In this document: positions 1-6,790 of the stretch, one piece after another | How the letters are laid out: each line of letters opens with the position of its first letter | Numbering within the stretch: the first letter of the stretch is position 1 | IMG/VR virus record: IMGVR_UViG_3300032046_004311 | Span: 1 to 21,053 of that record | Length of the DNA stretch: 21,053 nucleotides | Direction: 5' to 3' (one strand) | DNA from: a virus | Notes under the pieces: model-generated | Databases searched by the model: none | Told to the model about the DNA's origin: nothing | What the model saw: only the letters and a program-made list of their open reading frames with translations | Program-made: the position numbers and the translations under genes

Positions 1-174
1 GACGGCGGCGCGCATCTTTGCGTCACAGTGGGCGTCATATGCAGCGCGGTCTTCGCGCGAGAGACGGCCATACCATGCCGACTGAGCCGCCCGATTTCGG
101 GCGTCAAGCGCCTTGCTTGGCTTCTTGGAGATTTCGGTCACGGGCTTGCTGGCGAGGATTTCGGTGATGTTCAT
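1..174 (-). CDS. Small hypothetical protein behind promoter cassette A (3' end outside window)
   Basis: The first 58 codons are visible, starting with ATG at 174-172 and reading off the left edge of the window. The start is supported by a GGGAG Shine-Dalgarno about 6 nt upstream and by a strong sigma70-like promoter whose -10 box ends at 207, giving a leader of about 25 nt. The protein begins MNITEILASKPVTEISKK and is charged, probably helical, with no membrane segment. I recognise no family. It is not evidently related to the next gene (353-553), although both use the same promoter cassette. Its dedicated strong promoter with a built-in palindromic operator suggests early or regulated expression, as for many phage host-takeover or control proteins; that role is inference. 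Confidence 0.7.
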   Translation of the reverse strand, partial: MNITEILASKPVTEISKKPSKALDARNRAAQSAWYGRLSREDRAAYDAHCDAKMRAAV

Positions 175-188
175 TCTGGCTCCCTGTT

Positions 189-308
189 GTCGTGTGCCGT
201 GCGACCATTGTGAACGATACCGTTCGGCGTGTCAACCATTTCGTTCGTTTTGTTTCGCGTGGCGTTGCAGCGCCGTTGTGCGGTGTCTCGTGTGCCGGCA
301 CGCAGAAA
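189..308 (-). repeat. Promoter-cassette direct repeat, copy A
   Basis: Positions 203-308 are identical to 589-694 (106 bp). The adjoining 189-202 matches 576-588 with one single-base indel. Each copy directly precedes a small minus-strand gene and carries the promoter, a spacer palindrome and upstream palindromes. On the minus strand the repeat begins with the T-rich tail of the preceding terminator, so the unit reads terminator tail, upstream region, promoter. It is probably a duplicated regulatory module rather than a mobile element, because no ORF or terminal inverted repeat goes with it. Confidence 0.95.
207..235 (-). promoter_or_regulatory. Sigma70-like promoter A with embedded operator-like palindrome
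   Basis: On the minus strand there is a perfect -35 TTGACA (235-230), a 17-nt spacer and a -10-like CACAAT (212-207). The spacer region contains GAACGGTATCGTTC (225-212), an imperfect palindrome with 12 of 14 positions symmetric. It sits between the -35 and -10 boxes, where a bound repressor would block RNA polymerase. The predicted transcript start is near 200, about 25 nt before the ATG at 174. An A-rich stretch lies upstream of the -35 box. The promoter is read directly from consensus; the operator role is inference. Confidence 0.8.
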
Positions 309-327
309 CCCCGGGCTGACCGGGGCT
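302..327 (-). terminator. Rho-independent terminator after the 353-553 gene
   Basis: On the minus strand CCCCGG (325-320) pairs with CCGGGG (314-309) around a 5-nt loop, followed by TTTCTG (308-303). The hairpin lies 26 bp downstream of the minus-strand stop codon at 353-355 and immediately before promoter cassette A, so it would separate the two small transcription units. The U-tract is short, so termination may be partial. Confidence 0.65.
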
Positions 328-352
328 GCTGGCTGGGTTGTGGGGTGGGTGG

Positions 353-553
353 TCAGCCCTCGCTGTCGTCCATGGCACGGGCGTCGTTGACGATGTCAGC
401 GCATCGCTGGCGATTGCGCATCATCTCGGCTGTGGGGATCGACTTGTCCAATGCGCGTGCGCACGTCGTGTAGGTGTCGATGTCGTTGGCCGTGCGGGCC
501 TCGAGTTCCAACGCACGAATGGTATCGGTTGAGATGGTGTCAGCGGTCAGCAT
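353..553 (-). CDS. Small hypothetical protein behind promoter cassette B
   Basis: A 66-residue protein starting MLTADTISTDTIRALELE at the ATG 553-551, with AGGAG about 8 nt upstream. Longer in-frame extensions run through the promoter cassette and are rejected. The product is acidic and probably all-helical, ends in AMDDSEG, contains two cysteines and has no membrane segment. I recognise no family. It stands alone between promoter cassette B (576-694) and the terminator at 302-327, so it is a complete promoter-gene-terminator unit. A dedicated operator-bearing promoter for such a small protein suggests a regulatory or host-directed role, but the sequence alone does not show one. Confidence 0.75.
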   Translation of the reverse strand: MLTADTISTDTIRALELEARTANDIDTYTTCARALDKSIPTAEMMRNRQRCADIVNDARAMDDSEG

Positions 554-575
554 GTTCTGGGCTCCTGGTTGCGGC

Positions 576-694
576 GTCGTGTGCCGTGGACCATTGTGAA
601 CGATACCGTTCGGCGTGTCAACCATTTCGTTCGTTTTGTTTCGCGTGGCGTTGCAGCGCCGTTGTGCGGTGTCTCGTGTGCCGGCACGCAGAAA
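576..694 (-). repeat. Promoter-cassette direct repeat, copy B
   Basis: Second copy of the ~120-bp cassette, identical to copy A over 589-694 with one single-base indel near 588. It drives the 353-553 gene. The T-tract of the strong terminator at 691-726 is the first part of this repeat as read on the minus strand. Confidence 0.95.
593..621 (-). promoter_or_regulatory. Sigma70-like promoter B with embedded operator-like palindrome
   Basis: Minus-strand TTGACA (621-616), 17-nt spacer and CACAAT (598-593), with the same GAACGGTATCGTTC palindrome (611-598) as promoter A. The predicted transcript start is near 586, leaving a leader of about 33 nt before the ATG at 553. The leader after the promoter differs from copy A, so the core promoter has been kept while the ribosome-binding region has diverged. 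Confidence 0.8.
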
Positions 695-726
695 AACAAG
701 CGCCACCTCGCGAAAGGTGGCGCTTG
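691..726 (-). terminator. Strong terminator of the scaffold-capsid late operon
   Basis: A perfect 12-bp stem (726-715 pairing with 708-697) with a 6-nt loop, followed on the minus strand by TTTTT (696-692). It lies about 80 bp beyond the stop codon of the last gene of the minus-strand late operon (806-2542) and just before promoter cassette B. The plus-strand side has no T-tract, so it should act on leftward transcription only. Confidence 0.9.
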
Positions 727-805
727 CCGAACATGACCAAACCCTGACCCGGACCCACGACGGTCCGTCGTCGACGCTGCCACGGGGGCGCGTCGTTGTC
801 AACCG

Positions 806-2542
806 TCAGCGGGGTTGGCGGGCCTTTGCGGCTCGAGGCGGTGCCGGCGGGCCAGCACGTCCGAACGACTGCGAAGCCCAGGCGCTGTCTTTGATCCCCA
901 GGCGGCGCTTGATGACCTCCGGTGCCATGCCCTGGGCCTTTAGTTGGGCGATCCACTGCCCTCTCTGCTCGGGGGTCAGCGCAGCGAACGCGGCGCGCAT
1001 TTGGGCCCCCTGGTTCGCTGCTGCGACCTGGTTGCCGGGTCTGTCGAGGAACCCCAGCGCGTTCGGCGTGTCGGTTTTCGCCCTGCGAATGGCTTCCATG
1101 GCCTCCGGGGGCATGAGGTCCCCAGGCTGGCGCATCGGCGGCGGCGGGACCGCCGCGGGCGGGGCTTTGGTGGCGGCGGCTGCGCCCTCGGTTGCGAGCT
1201 CGTCCAGCGCTGCCGCGGTCTGCTTCGCTGCTGCGGGCGACTTGGCGACGGCGTCCCTGAACCTGAACTGCCGCAGCAGCCCACGCAGGGCGTCCTCGAC
1301 GCGCGTTGTGGGCAGCCTCAAGGCCTGAGAGATAGTGGCGAGGTCAGTTGTCCCCTTCTCGATTGCGATGCGCTGGATCTCCTGCTCCAGCGGGGACATG
1401 GCGGGGACGCTGATTCCACCAGGTAGCATCGTCTCCGTCGACGGGGCCCGCGGCGTCGGCGCCGACGGCGCAGGCACTGCCGGGGCTGGACGAGGCGCAG
1501 GGGGAGCCATCGGCGCCACGGGCGCAACCGGGGCGACAGCGACGGGGGCGGGGGCAACCGTGGCGACAGGCGCGGCCGGCGGGGCAGCCGCGGGGGCGCG
1601 CGGGGGCGCGACGGCTTTGAACTCCTCGAGGATCTTGGCGAGTTCAGCTTTCGTGAGTTGCGCGACGGGTGCCGTGGTCGCTTCCTCGACGGCGGCGACG
1701 GCGGGTGCTGCAGGAGTCCCGCCGGCGGCGCGCAGGGCCTTTTCGCCAGCGCGGGCCCCAGCGGTCAGGATGCCCGTGGGGCTGCCGGGGATGGCGGCGA
1801 CGACGTCACGGGCGACGGGGCTGGCGTCGGCTTTGGTGAGCAACCACCTGAGAGCGTCGGCGCCTTTGCGTGCTGCAGCCTGTCCGGCGTCTTTGACGTT
1901 GCCGACTTTGGCCAGTTGGCGCGCGATGACGGGCCCGACGATGGGGGCGGCTTTGGCAAGTGCTTTCTTTGTGACCTCACCCCCGACGATGCCCAGGGCG
2001 CCTTGACCGGCGCCAGCGAGCGAGAGCGGGTCAACGTCGGCGAGAGCAATGGAACCCGTCGCGGCCAGCGCGCGTTGAGCTTGGACGTTCTTCGGCGCCA
2101 GCGGCAGCGTGGAAATAATGCCGGTGACGGCGCCAGCGTCATAGGCAATTGGGCTGGCGTCATAGTCCCGCTCAACCTTGCGGCGTCGAGCGTCACGACC
2201 GACGGTGTAACCCTGCTGCAGCCGGGTGAGAGCGTCGGCGCCTTCCTCGCTGGCCGTCGTCGGGGATGCGACCTCGAGGGCTCCCGTCATCAACCCCGCC
2301 ATCGTGTCGTCAAGGCCGACGGAGCCCCATCGAGAGAACCCCGTTGCAAACCCGCGGGCAGCGTCGTTGATGGTGCGCGTTGGCGACGACCCCGACGGCG
2401 ACGGCACAACGGGGGCAACCGCTGCCGGCGCCATGGGCGGGGCGGCGTCGACGACGACGGCACCTTGGGCCTTGAACTGGTCGACCAGGGCGGCGGGGAC
2501 GCGCTTGCGCTTCCCGTTGAGTTCCATCGTCACGTCGGCCAC
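806..2542 (-). CDS. Large Ala/Pro-rich virion protein, probable internal/ejection protein
   Basis: A 578-residue protein with a GTG start at 2542-2540, supported by GAGGTGA about 6 nt upstream. Visible regions: a short basic N-terminal segment (about 1-30, LNGKRKRVPAALVDQF); small-residue and Gly-rich helical segments with amphipathic character (about 58-275); a Pro/Ala low-complexity linker (about 311-370); a winged-helix-like segment (about 384-430, containing ATISQALRLPTTRVEDAL); a second linker; and a C-terminal helical stretch with another helix-turn-helix-like pattern (about 524-556). It is last in the scaffold-capsid-adaptor operon, next to another long helical protein. That position and composition fit podovirus internal virion (DNA ejection) proteins, but no specific family is recognised. 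The DNA-binding reading of the winged-helix segment is inference. Confidence 0.6.
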   Translation of the reverse strand: MADVTMELNGKRKRVPAALVDQFKAQGAVVVDAAPPMAPAAVAPVVPSPSGSSPTRTINDAARGFATGFSRWGSVGLDDTMAGLMTGALEVASPTTASEEGADALTRLQQGYTVGRDARRRKVERDYDASPIAYDAGAVTGIISTLPLAPKNVQAQRALAATGSIALADVDPLSLAGAGQGALGIVGGEVTKKALAKAAPIVGPVIARQLAKVGNVKDAGQAAARKGADALRWLLTKADASPVARDVVAAIPGSPTGILTAGARAGEKALRAAGGTPAAPAVAAVEEATTAPVAQLTKAELAKILEEFKAVAPPRAPAAAPPAAPVATVAPAPVAVAPVAPVAPMAPPAPRPAPAVPAPSAPTPRAPSTETMLPGGISVPAMSPLEQEIQRIAIEKGTTDLATISQALRLPTTRVEDALRGLLRQFRFRDAVAKSPAAAKQTAAALDELATEGAAAATKAPPAAVPPPPMRQPGDLMPPEAMEAIRRAKTDTPNALGFLDRPGNQVAAANQGAQMRAAFAALTPEQRGQWIAQLKAQGMAPEVIKRRLGIKDSAWASQSFGRAGPPAPPRAAKARQPR

Positions 2543-2551
2543 GGGGTCACC

Positions 2552-3712
2552 TCAGTCTGCGTCGGGGAGAGAATCAAAGGACACGGGAGGCACCGTCGTC
2601 GACGGCACCGTCGCTGGGGCAGCCGTCGAGGCGCCACGCAAGCCTGCGATGAGGTTGTCAAGTCGTGACCCAGGGTTGCGACGCTTGGCGTCCAGCAGGG
2701 CGCGAATGGTCCGCACCTTGCCCCGGATGGTTTCGAGTTTGTCGTTGGGCCCAATCTTTAACCCGGCGGCTGCTTCGTTCTCGGCTTCGCTGGGGGCGTC
2801 GCTGCGCAGCGTGCCGAATATCTGGAGGTTGACGGCGTCACGAGTCGACGCAAAGTTGGTCCAGGCCTCATCTCCAAAGACCTTGGCGAACCCTTCACGC
2901 AGTGGGCCAGACAGGTAGCCGGGACCAAAGCCGCCATCGCTGTCAACGATGGAAAGGTCACCCTCGAGTTTGCCGATATTTTTCGTCATGCTGTCGACGT
3001 TGTTCTGGACTTTGCGCTCATCCTCCGAAGGCGCCAGCGGCTTCTCGCCAGACAGTTCCTGACGTGCCCTGTCAATCTGCAACTGGGTCAGCGTGCGGCG
3101 GGCGTCGGCGTCAGCCAGCTGCTGCTCAGTCTTTGGGGCGGGCCCCAGGGGTGCTTCTGCTTTGCGTTCGGCGAGGCGCGCGGTGGCGGCTGCCTGACGG
3201 GCCTTCACGGCGGCGGCGCTGGTGTCGTCAATGGCGGCGTCGCGGGCATCCAGAACGGACTTCCACTCCGTCGCCGGCAAGCCCCGGGCGACGGCGGCGC
3301 GTTCAAGGTCGGCCTGGGTGACGCCCCCATTCATGCCCTGTCGGCGCATCTCGCGTTCGACGTCGGCGGCAGCGGTGCTGATGTTGGTGGCGCGGGCGTC
3401 CTTGGCTGCCTTGACGGCGTCGGCGGCGACTTTGGCGCGGGTCTTCTCGAGGTCGGCGGTGGCTTTTGCCGTGTCGGCGCCCACGCGGTCCTTGCGAGCG
3501 GTGACGTCGGCGGCGAACTTTCGCTCTGCGAGGTCACTCGCGGCAACCTGCCCCGCGATGCCCGCCCCGGTCTGGATGAGCGACGGCAGCAACGACGCCA
3601 GCGCCGTCGAACGCGCAGCATCGCGGGCGCTGCGCTCTCGCTCAATTTCCAACTGCCCCGGGATGAGGCCGGCCATGGCAAGGATCTCAGCGGTTCGTGA
3701 TGCGCGGGACAT
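2552..3712 (-). CDS. Long helical coiled-coil protein, probable internal/ejection protein
   Basis: A 386-residue protein starting at the ATG 3712-3710. A GGGTGA Shine-Dalgarno overlaps the stop codon of the upstream adaptor gene (TGACCCATG junction). Residues about 20-210 are almost entirely Ala/Glu/Arg/Lys-rich helix with coiled-coil character. A distinct region around 240-345 contains Gly-rich FGPGYLSGP followed by helices, and the C terminus is Pro/Thr/Ser-rich and probably disordered. Long helical proteins downstream of capsid and adaptor genes are typical of podovirus internal or DNA-transfer proteins. No enzymatic motif (for example a lytic transglycosylase) is visible. The role rests on context and composition. 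Confidence 0.6.
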   Translation of the reverse strand: MSRASRTAEILAMAGLIPGQLEIERERSARDAARSTALASLLPSLIQTGAGIAGQVAASDLAERKFAADVTARKDRVGADTAKATADLEKTRAKVAADAVKAAKDARATNISTAAADVEREMRRQGMNGGVTQADLERAAVARGLPATEWKSVLDARDAAIDDTSAAAVKARQAAATARLAERKAEAPLGPAPKTEQQLADADARRTLTQLQIDRARQELSGEKPLAPSEDERKVQNNVDSMTKNIGKLEGDLSIVDSDGGFGPGYLSGPLREGFAKVFGDEAWTNFASTRDAVNLQIFGTLRSDAPSEAENEAAAGLKIGPNDKLETIRGKVRTIRALLDAKRRNPGSRLDNLIAGLRGASTAAPATVPSTTVPPVSFDSLPDAD

Positions 3713-3715
3713 GGG

Positions 3716-4357
3716 TCACCCGTTGATGAGTTGAATTTGATCGTGGGCGGACCGTCGCCAGAAGATACCAGAATCACGCGCGCCGCCAACGGTCAGCGGG
3801 GTGGCGGACCAGGCGGGTAGGTTGATCGTTGACGTCACCGAAGCCTGCAGTTCGGCGCGGCGCTTTTCCATGGAAGCCAGCGGGGGCTCGCCAGTTTTCA
3901 CCCAGCACGACGACGCGGCAACGTGGCACAACAACTGGTCCAGCGTCGTCATCGAGATAGACGACTGCGACCAGTTGAACGGGTCAGACGACAGCGCGGG
4001 GAACGCAGCGCGGGGGACATAGACGACGCGGCAAGCCTTGACCCCGACGACGTTGGCGAACCCGTCGAACTGGCGGCACGGTGGGATCTGCAGCACCCCG
4101 TTGCCGACCACCAGGGCAACGTTGGCAATTTTCAACGGGGTGATGCTGGCGAGCGAGAGCACTCCCGCCGACGTCGACGAGACGTCAACGGACTGGTGGA
4201 AAATGTTTGCGCCGCTGTCGATGACGCTTTGCCAGACTTCCTCCTGCGCAACCTGCAGCGCCGTCGTGATTTCGGCGTCAGAGATGAGCGGGTTCGCGTC
4301 GTTGTCGTCGAGGAGAAAGCGAACGCGCGTGATGGCTTGGGCGAGTGTGACAGTCAT
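3716..4357 (-). CDS. Putative head-tail adaptor (connector) protein
   Basis: A 213-residue protein. The N terminus, with ITRVRFLLDDND at about 9-20 followed by an ISDAEITTALQVAQEEVW helix, matches the usual pattern of phage adaptor proteins, which begin with a helical segment of the form RVR-LL-D then SDAEL and sit below the portal (gp6/gp8/DUF6682-type adaptors). The middle is beta-rich, and a helical C-terminal region (about 140-175) follows. The start ATG (4357-4355) overlaps the TGA of the upstream gene in an ATGA junction and has GAGGA upstream. Its place between capsid and ejection-type genes agrees with a neck role. The family assignment is from pattern recognition, not a search. Confidence 0.6.
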   Translation of the reverse strand: MTVTLAQAITRVRFLLDDNDANPLISDAEITTALQVAQEEVWQSVIDSGANIFHQSVDVSSTSAGVLSLASITPLKIANVALVVGNGVLQIPPCRQFDGFANVVGVKACRVVYVPRAAFPALSSDPFNWSQSSISMTTLDQLLCHVAASSCWVKTGEPPLASMEKRRAELQASVTSTINLPAWSATPLTVGGARDSGIFWRRSAHDQIQLING

Positions 4358-4737
4358 CGGCGTCCTCGGGTCTTCGGCATCGCCATAGCCGCGGCAAGGA
4401 GGTCCCGGCCGTCGACGACGCTGGCCAGCGCTTTGTTGATTTCGCGGCGGAAGTCGGCGCGATGGTCGTTCAGCGACAGTTCCTGTCGCATCTCCTCACG
4501 AATCCGCTGGCGCTCTGCTTTGTCGAGGACGTGCCATGCCTCCCACTGCCGTTTACCGTGCAACCCGTCGAAGACGCCGGCGCCGTCGCGCAGGAGCCCC
4601 ACGACGTAGGGGCTGGCGGATGGCTCGTGAACCAGCGACACCATCGGGACGCCACCGTTCGGGGCGCGCGACACTGTCACACGACCGAACGGGGTGGCGT
4701 GAAGGTCGGGGTCCTCGTTTACGGTGGCGAGGTCCAT
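4354..4737 (-). CDS. Hypothetical protein in capsid operon
   Basis: A 127-residue protein. I chose the ATG at 4737-4735, which overlaps the stop of the upstream membrane-protein gene (TGATG). A TTG one codon earlier is possible but less likely. The first half is probably beta-rich (FGRVTVSRAPNGGVPMVSLV); the second half is charged helix (about 65-115: WEAWHVLDKAERQRIREEM). No membrane segment, signal peptide or known motif is visible. Stop and start overlaps with both neighbours show translational coupling to the adaptor gene, suggesting a virion-assembly or virion-component role. I recognise no family. Confidence 0.65.
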   Translation of the reverse strand: MDLATVNEDPDLHATPFGRVTVSRAPNGGVPMVSLVHEPSASPYVVGLLRDGAGVFDGLHGKRQWEAWHVLDKAERQRIREEMRQELSLNDHRADFRREINKALASVVDGRDLLAAAMAMPKTRGRR

Positions 4738-5069
4738 CAACGCACCCCGGCGCTGGACTTGGTCACGACGGCTTTGGCGATGGCGCGGACCTTGACGTCG
4801 TTCTTGGCGCCGATGGCGCCCAACTCACGAACCACCATCTCCGATACCTCGAGAATCCGGTTGTCGATGTCGGTGGGGGTCGCGCGAATGAACGGGCCCA
4901 GGGCATCGTTGGCGCCTTTGACGGCGGCGACGATTTGACGCCGGCGTGCCTCGTCCATGTGAGCAGCCCACATGGGAAGGACGACGGGCCCGACGATGAG
5001 CGCAAGACCGCAAGCGGTGGCGAGCGCAGCGAGGATGACGGGAACCAGAGCGAGGAGAGCGGGGGGCAT
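4737..5069 (-). CDS. Small membrane protein, holin-like
   Basis: A 110-residue protein from the ATG 5069-5067. The ORF extends further upstream but only as a shadow of the preceding gene. Residues about 4-36 form one long hydrophobic segment (LLALVPVILAALATACGLAL onward). A soluble helical tail follows, with IVAAVKGANDALGPF and VSEMVVRELGAIGAKNDVKV. One N-terminal transmembrane helix with a cytoplasmic helical domain rich in Ala, Val and Lys resembles LL-H-type phage holins, but the match is loose. It follows another single-pass membrane protein, so the pair may be a holin with a second lysis factor. Alternatives are virion membrane-active proteins. The ribosome-binding site is weak (AAAAGG upstream). 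Confidence 0.55.
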   Translation of the reverse strand: MPPALLALVPVILAALATACGLALIVGPVVLPMWAAHMDEARRRQIVAAVKGANDALGPFIRATPTDIDNRILEVSEMVVRELGAIGAKNDVKVRAIAKAVVTKSSAGVR

Positions 5070-5082
5070 GTGGGAGGCCTTT

Positions 5083-5370
5083 TCAGCGCGCGCGGCGCGG
5101 GTTGTCGTTGTCGAGGCGGGTGACGTCGGCGCGCAGCGCGTCCAGCTTGGCGCCGATGCTGCCCAACTGGGTGAGGACTTGCGAGCGTTCGACGCTGGCC
5201 ACCTCGAGGACGGTGACCTTCTCAGTGAGGACCAGCGTTCTGTCTCGAACGCTGGTGATGCTTTGCGCTGCGACCAGGGACCCGCCGACGACGACGGCGC
5301 CCAGGATCGACACAAGCCACATGGGAAGGGTGACGCCGTTGGCGACGAGATGCATTGGCTGTTGGCTCAT
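5083..5370 (-). CDS. Small membrane protein with coiled-coil tail
   Basis: A 95-residue protein starting at the ATG 5370-5368, the first gene after the hairpin at 5387-5417. It has one transmembrane helix (about residues 13-37, WLVSILGAVVVGGSLVAA) and then a helical, probably coiled-coil domain (about 43-90). This topology is shared by inner-membrane spanins, accessory holins and other small phage membrane proteins. No lipobox or paired outer-membrane spanin is visible. The gene lies 13 bp before the holin-like gene, which supports a shared lysis-related role. Function is inferred from topology and context. Confidence 0.55.
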   Translation of the reverse strand: MSQQPMHLVANGVTLPMWLVSILGAVVVGGSLVAAQSITSVRDRTLVLTEKVTVLEVASVERSQVLTQLGSIGAKLDALRADVTRLDNDNPRRAR

Positions 5371-5386
5371 GGGGTTCCAAAGAGAG

Positions 5387-5417
5387 AACCCAGCCCCGTC
5401 GTCGACGGGGCTGGGTT
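5387..5417 (-). terminator. Perfect 14-bp-stem hairpin downstream of the capsid gene
   Basis: Positions 5404-5417 are exactly complementary to 5387-5400 with a 3-nt loop. On the minus strand the hairpin is followed by TCTCTCTTT. It fills most of the 53-bp gap between the capsid stop codon (5424) and the next ATG (5370). This fits an attenuating terminator that lowers expression of downstream genes relative to capsid, or an mRNA-stabilising hairpin for the capsid transcript. The imperfect T-tract suggests read-through. Confidence 0.75.
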
Positions 5418-5423
5418 GGCAGT

Positions 5424-6758
5424 TCAGAGTCCGGTGAGGCCGGTCATCACGCCGATGGCGCCGCGCTTGGCGCAGTACAACTGGTAGGACCCGGTGAAGT
5501 CCGAATCCATGCTCATGGTGGTGCGGTTGGTGACGACGACGCCACCGAGTTCGGTCAACTCCTCGGGCGCCATCTCAGCCCAGATGCCCAGTTTGGCGTG
5601 GTCGCGGTTGTGGAACACCACGATGGTCTGGGGGCAGTTGGGGTCGATGAGGACAGGACGGCCAGCGAGGTCCATCCCGCTGGATCGGACGTCACCGTAT
5701 TTGTCCGATTTCGCACCGAGGGGCTGCGGGCGCTGCGCCGTCGGCTGGATGCTCATGCCGAACACCGCACCCATGGCGCCAGCCTGGATTCGGTGCGCGG
5801 CGGCAACCTGGGGCGACATCAGCGCGTCGGTGAACTGCTCCCCGCTGTACTGCGTGATGCGCGCGTCAAACTGCAGGGCAGCCTCATGCGAGTAGGCCGC
5901 GCTCAGGGCGATGGTCTGACCGACCCAGCCGGGGAGTGCGGCGGGGGCGATACCGCCGAACGACGCCGTGGCACCACTGCCCGCGATGTCGTCGAACGAG
6001 TTCAGCCGCTTGCCAGCGATTGCGGTGCTGGAGCCACCAAAGCCGGGGAAGGTGCCTCGCAGGGAGAGGATGTCGGCGGTGTCGACGGCAGTCGCGCCGA
6101 GTGCGACGACGGCGCCAGTTGCCGGGTTGATCACGTCGTTGATGAACGTCACCGCAGCGGCGACGTTGGCGCTGTTGGCGCCTACGACGGTGGCAACCTT
6201 TGACTGGCATCGGACCGTGTAGGAGAACGTCAGCGACGTATCTACGAAGTTGTAAGCAACCCCGGGGATGAACAGCGAACCGTCGAGAAAGTTGATCGTC
6301 ACCGTGCTGTCGGCAGCGGTGCCCGACCACGTCGCGACGGCCTGGGGGTTGACCTGTCCGGCATACACACCACGACCGATGTGACGCGCAACAGACTTTG
6401 CCGAGAAGTCCAGCTTGCTATCAAGCATTTTGGTGAGTTCCTTGTCGGCGAGTTTGGCAAGCATCGCTTGCTTGCCCAGGCTCACGCGCGTGGTCACCAT
6501 GGTGGGCACGAACCGCGCCTTGACGGGGGTCGTGGTCTGACCGTTGGGCCGGTTGTCGAAGTCCAGCGCGTAGGTGGTTGCGGGGGACTCACCGACGTCG
6601 GCGGTGACGACGAGCTCCTCGCCGTCCTGCTCAACTTTCTCGAGCACCCCGCTGCCGATGAGCGGCGACATGCTGTTGATCGTGTTCACGAACCGTTCGG
6701 GCCCGAATTCAGCGATGATACCGCTGATGCTGTTGATCGTGACGTTTGGGAGAGCCAT
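5424..6758 (-). CDS. Major capsid protein (HK97-like fold, P22-type phage)
   Basis: A 444-residue protein from the ATG 6758-6756, with GAGG about 8 nt upstream. It starts 32 bp after the scaffold stop codon, the normal scaffold-capsid order. The N-terminal ~130 residues include a virus coat-protein-like pattern (VNTINSMSPLIGSG, then a beta-rich segment and a helical region around 110-150). A beta-rich insertion follows (about 155-260), then an Ala-rich helical region and a C-terminal part with GIWAEMAPEELTELGGVVVTNRTTMSMDS, typical of coat-protein C termini. The length suits P22-like coat proteins with an insertion domain. The sequence resembles capsid proteins of environmental podoviruses. 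Assignment is strong from context and moderate from sequence alone. Confidence 0.85.
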   Translation of the reverse strand: MALPNVTINSISGIIAEFGPERFVNTINSMSPLIGSGVLEKVEQDGEELVVTADVGESPATTYALDFDNRPNGQTTTPVKARFVPTMVTTRVSLGKQAMLAKLADKELTKMLDSKLDFSAKSVARHIGRGVYAGQVNPQAVATWSGTAADSTVTINFLDGSLFIPGVAYNFVDTSLTFSYTVRCQSKVATVVGANSANVAAAVTFINDVINPATGAVVALGATAVDTADILSLRGTFPGFGGSSTAIAGKRLNSFDDIAGSGATASFGGIAPAALPGWVGQTIALSAAYSHEAALQFDARITQYSGEQFTDALMSPQVAAAHRIQAGAMGAVFGMSIQPTAQRPQPLGAKSDKYGDVRSSGMDLAGRPVLIDPNCPQTIVVFHNRDHAKLGIWAEMAPEELTELGGVVVTNRTTMSMDSDFTGSYQLYCAKRGAIGVMTGLTGL

Positions 6759-6790
6759 TGGCGAACCTCAGTGAGTTGGTGTCCTCGCCG

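Noticed and set aside
203-694. Reading the 106-bp repeat as an insertion sequence or CRISPR repeat
   Set aside because: There is no transposase, no terminal inverted repeats, only two copies and no spacer array. Each copy is a promoter region.
615-1328. 237-codon plus-strand open frame across promoter cassette B and the operon terminator
   Set aside because: It runs through the promoter repeat and a terminator hairpin and is opposite a real minus-strand gene; composition is Ala/Arg/Ser shadow-like.
1658-2668. 336-codon plus-strand open frame opposite the ejection-like gene
   Set aside because: Gly/Arg/Asp-rich antisense shadow of the minus-strand genes, without a ribosome-binding site or promoter.
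5355-6203. 282-codon plus-strand open frame opposite the capsid gene
   Set aside because: Antisense shadow of a clearly coding capsid gene, with biased composition and no recognisable motif.
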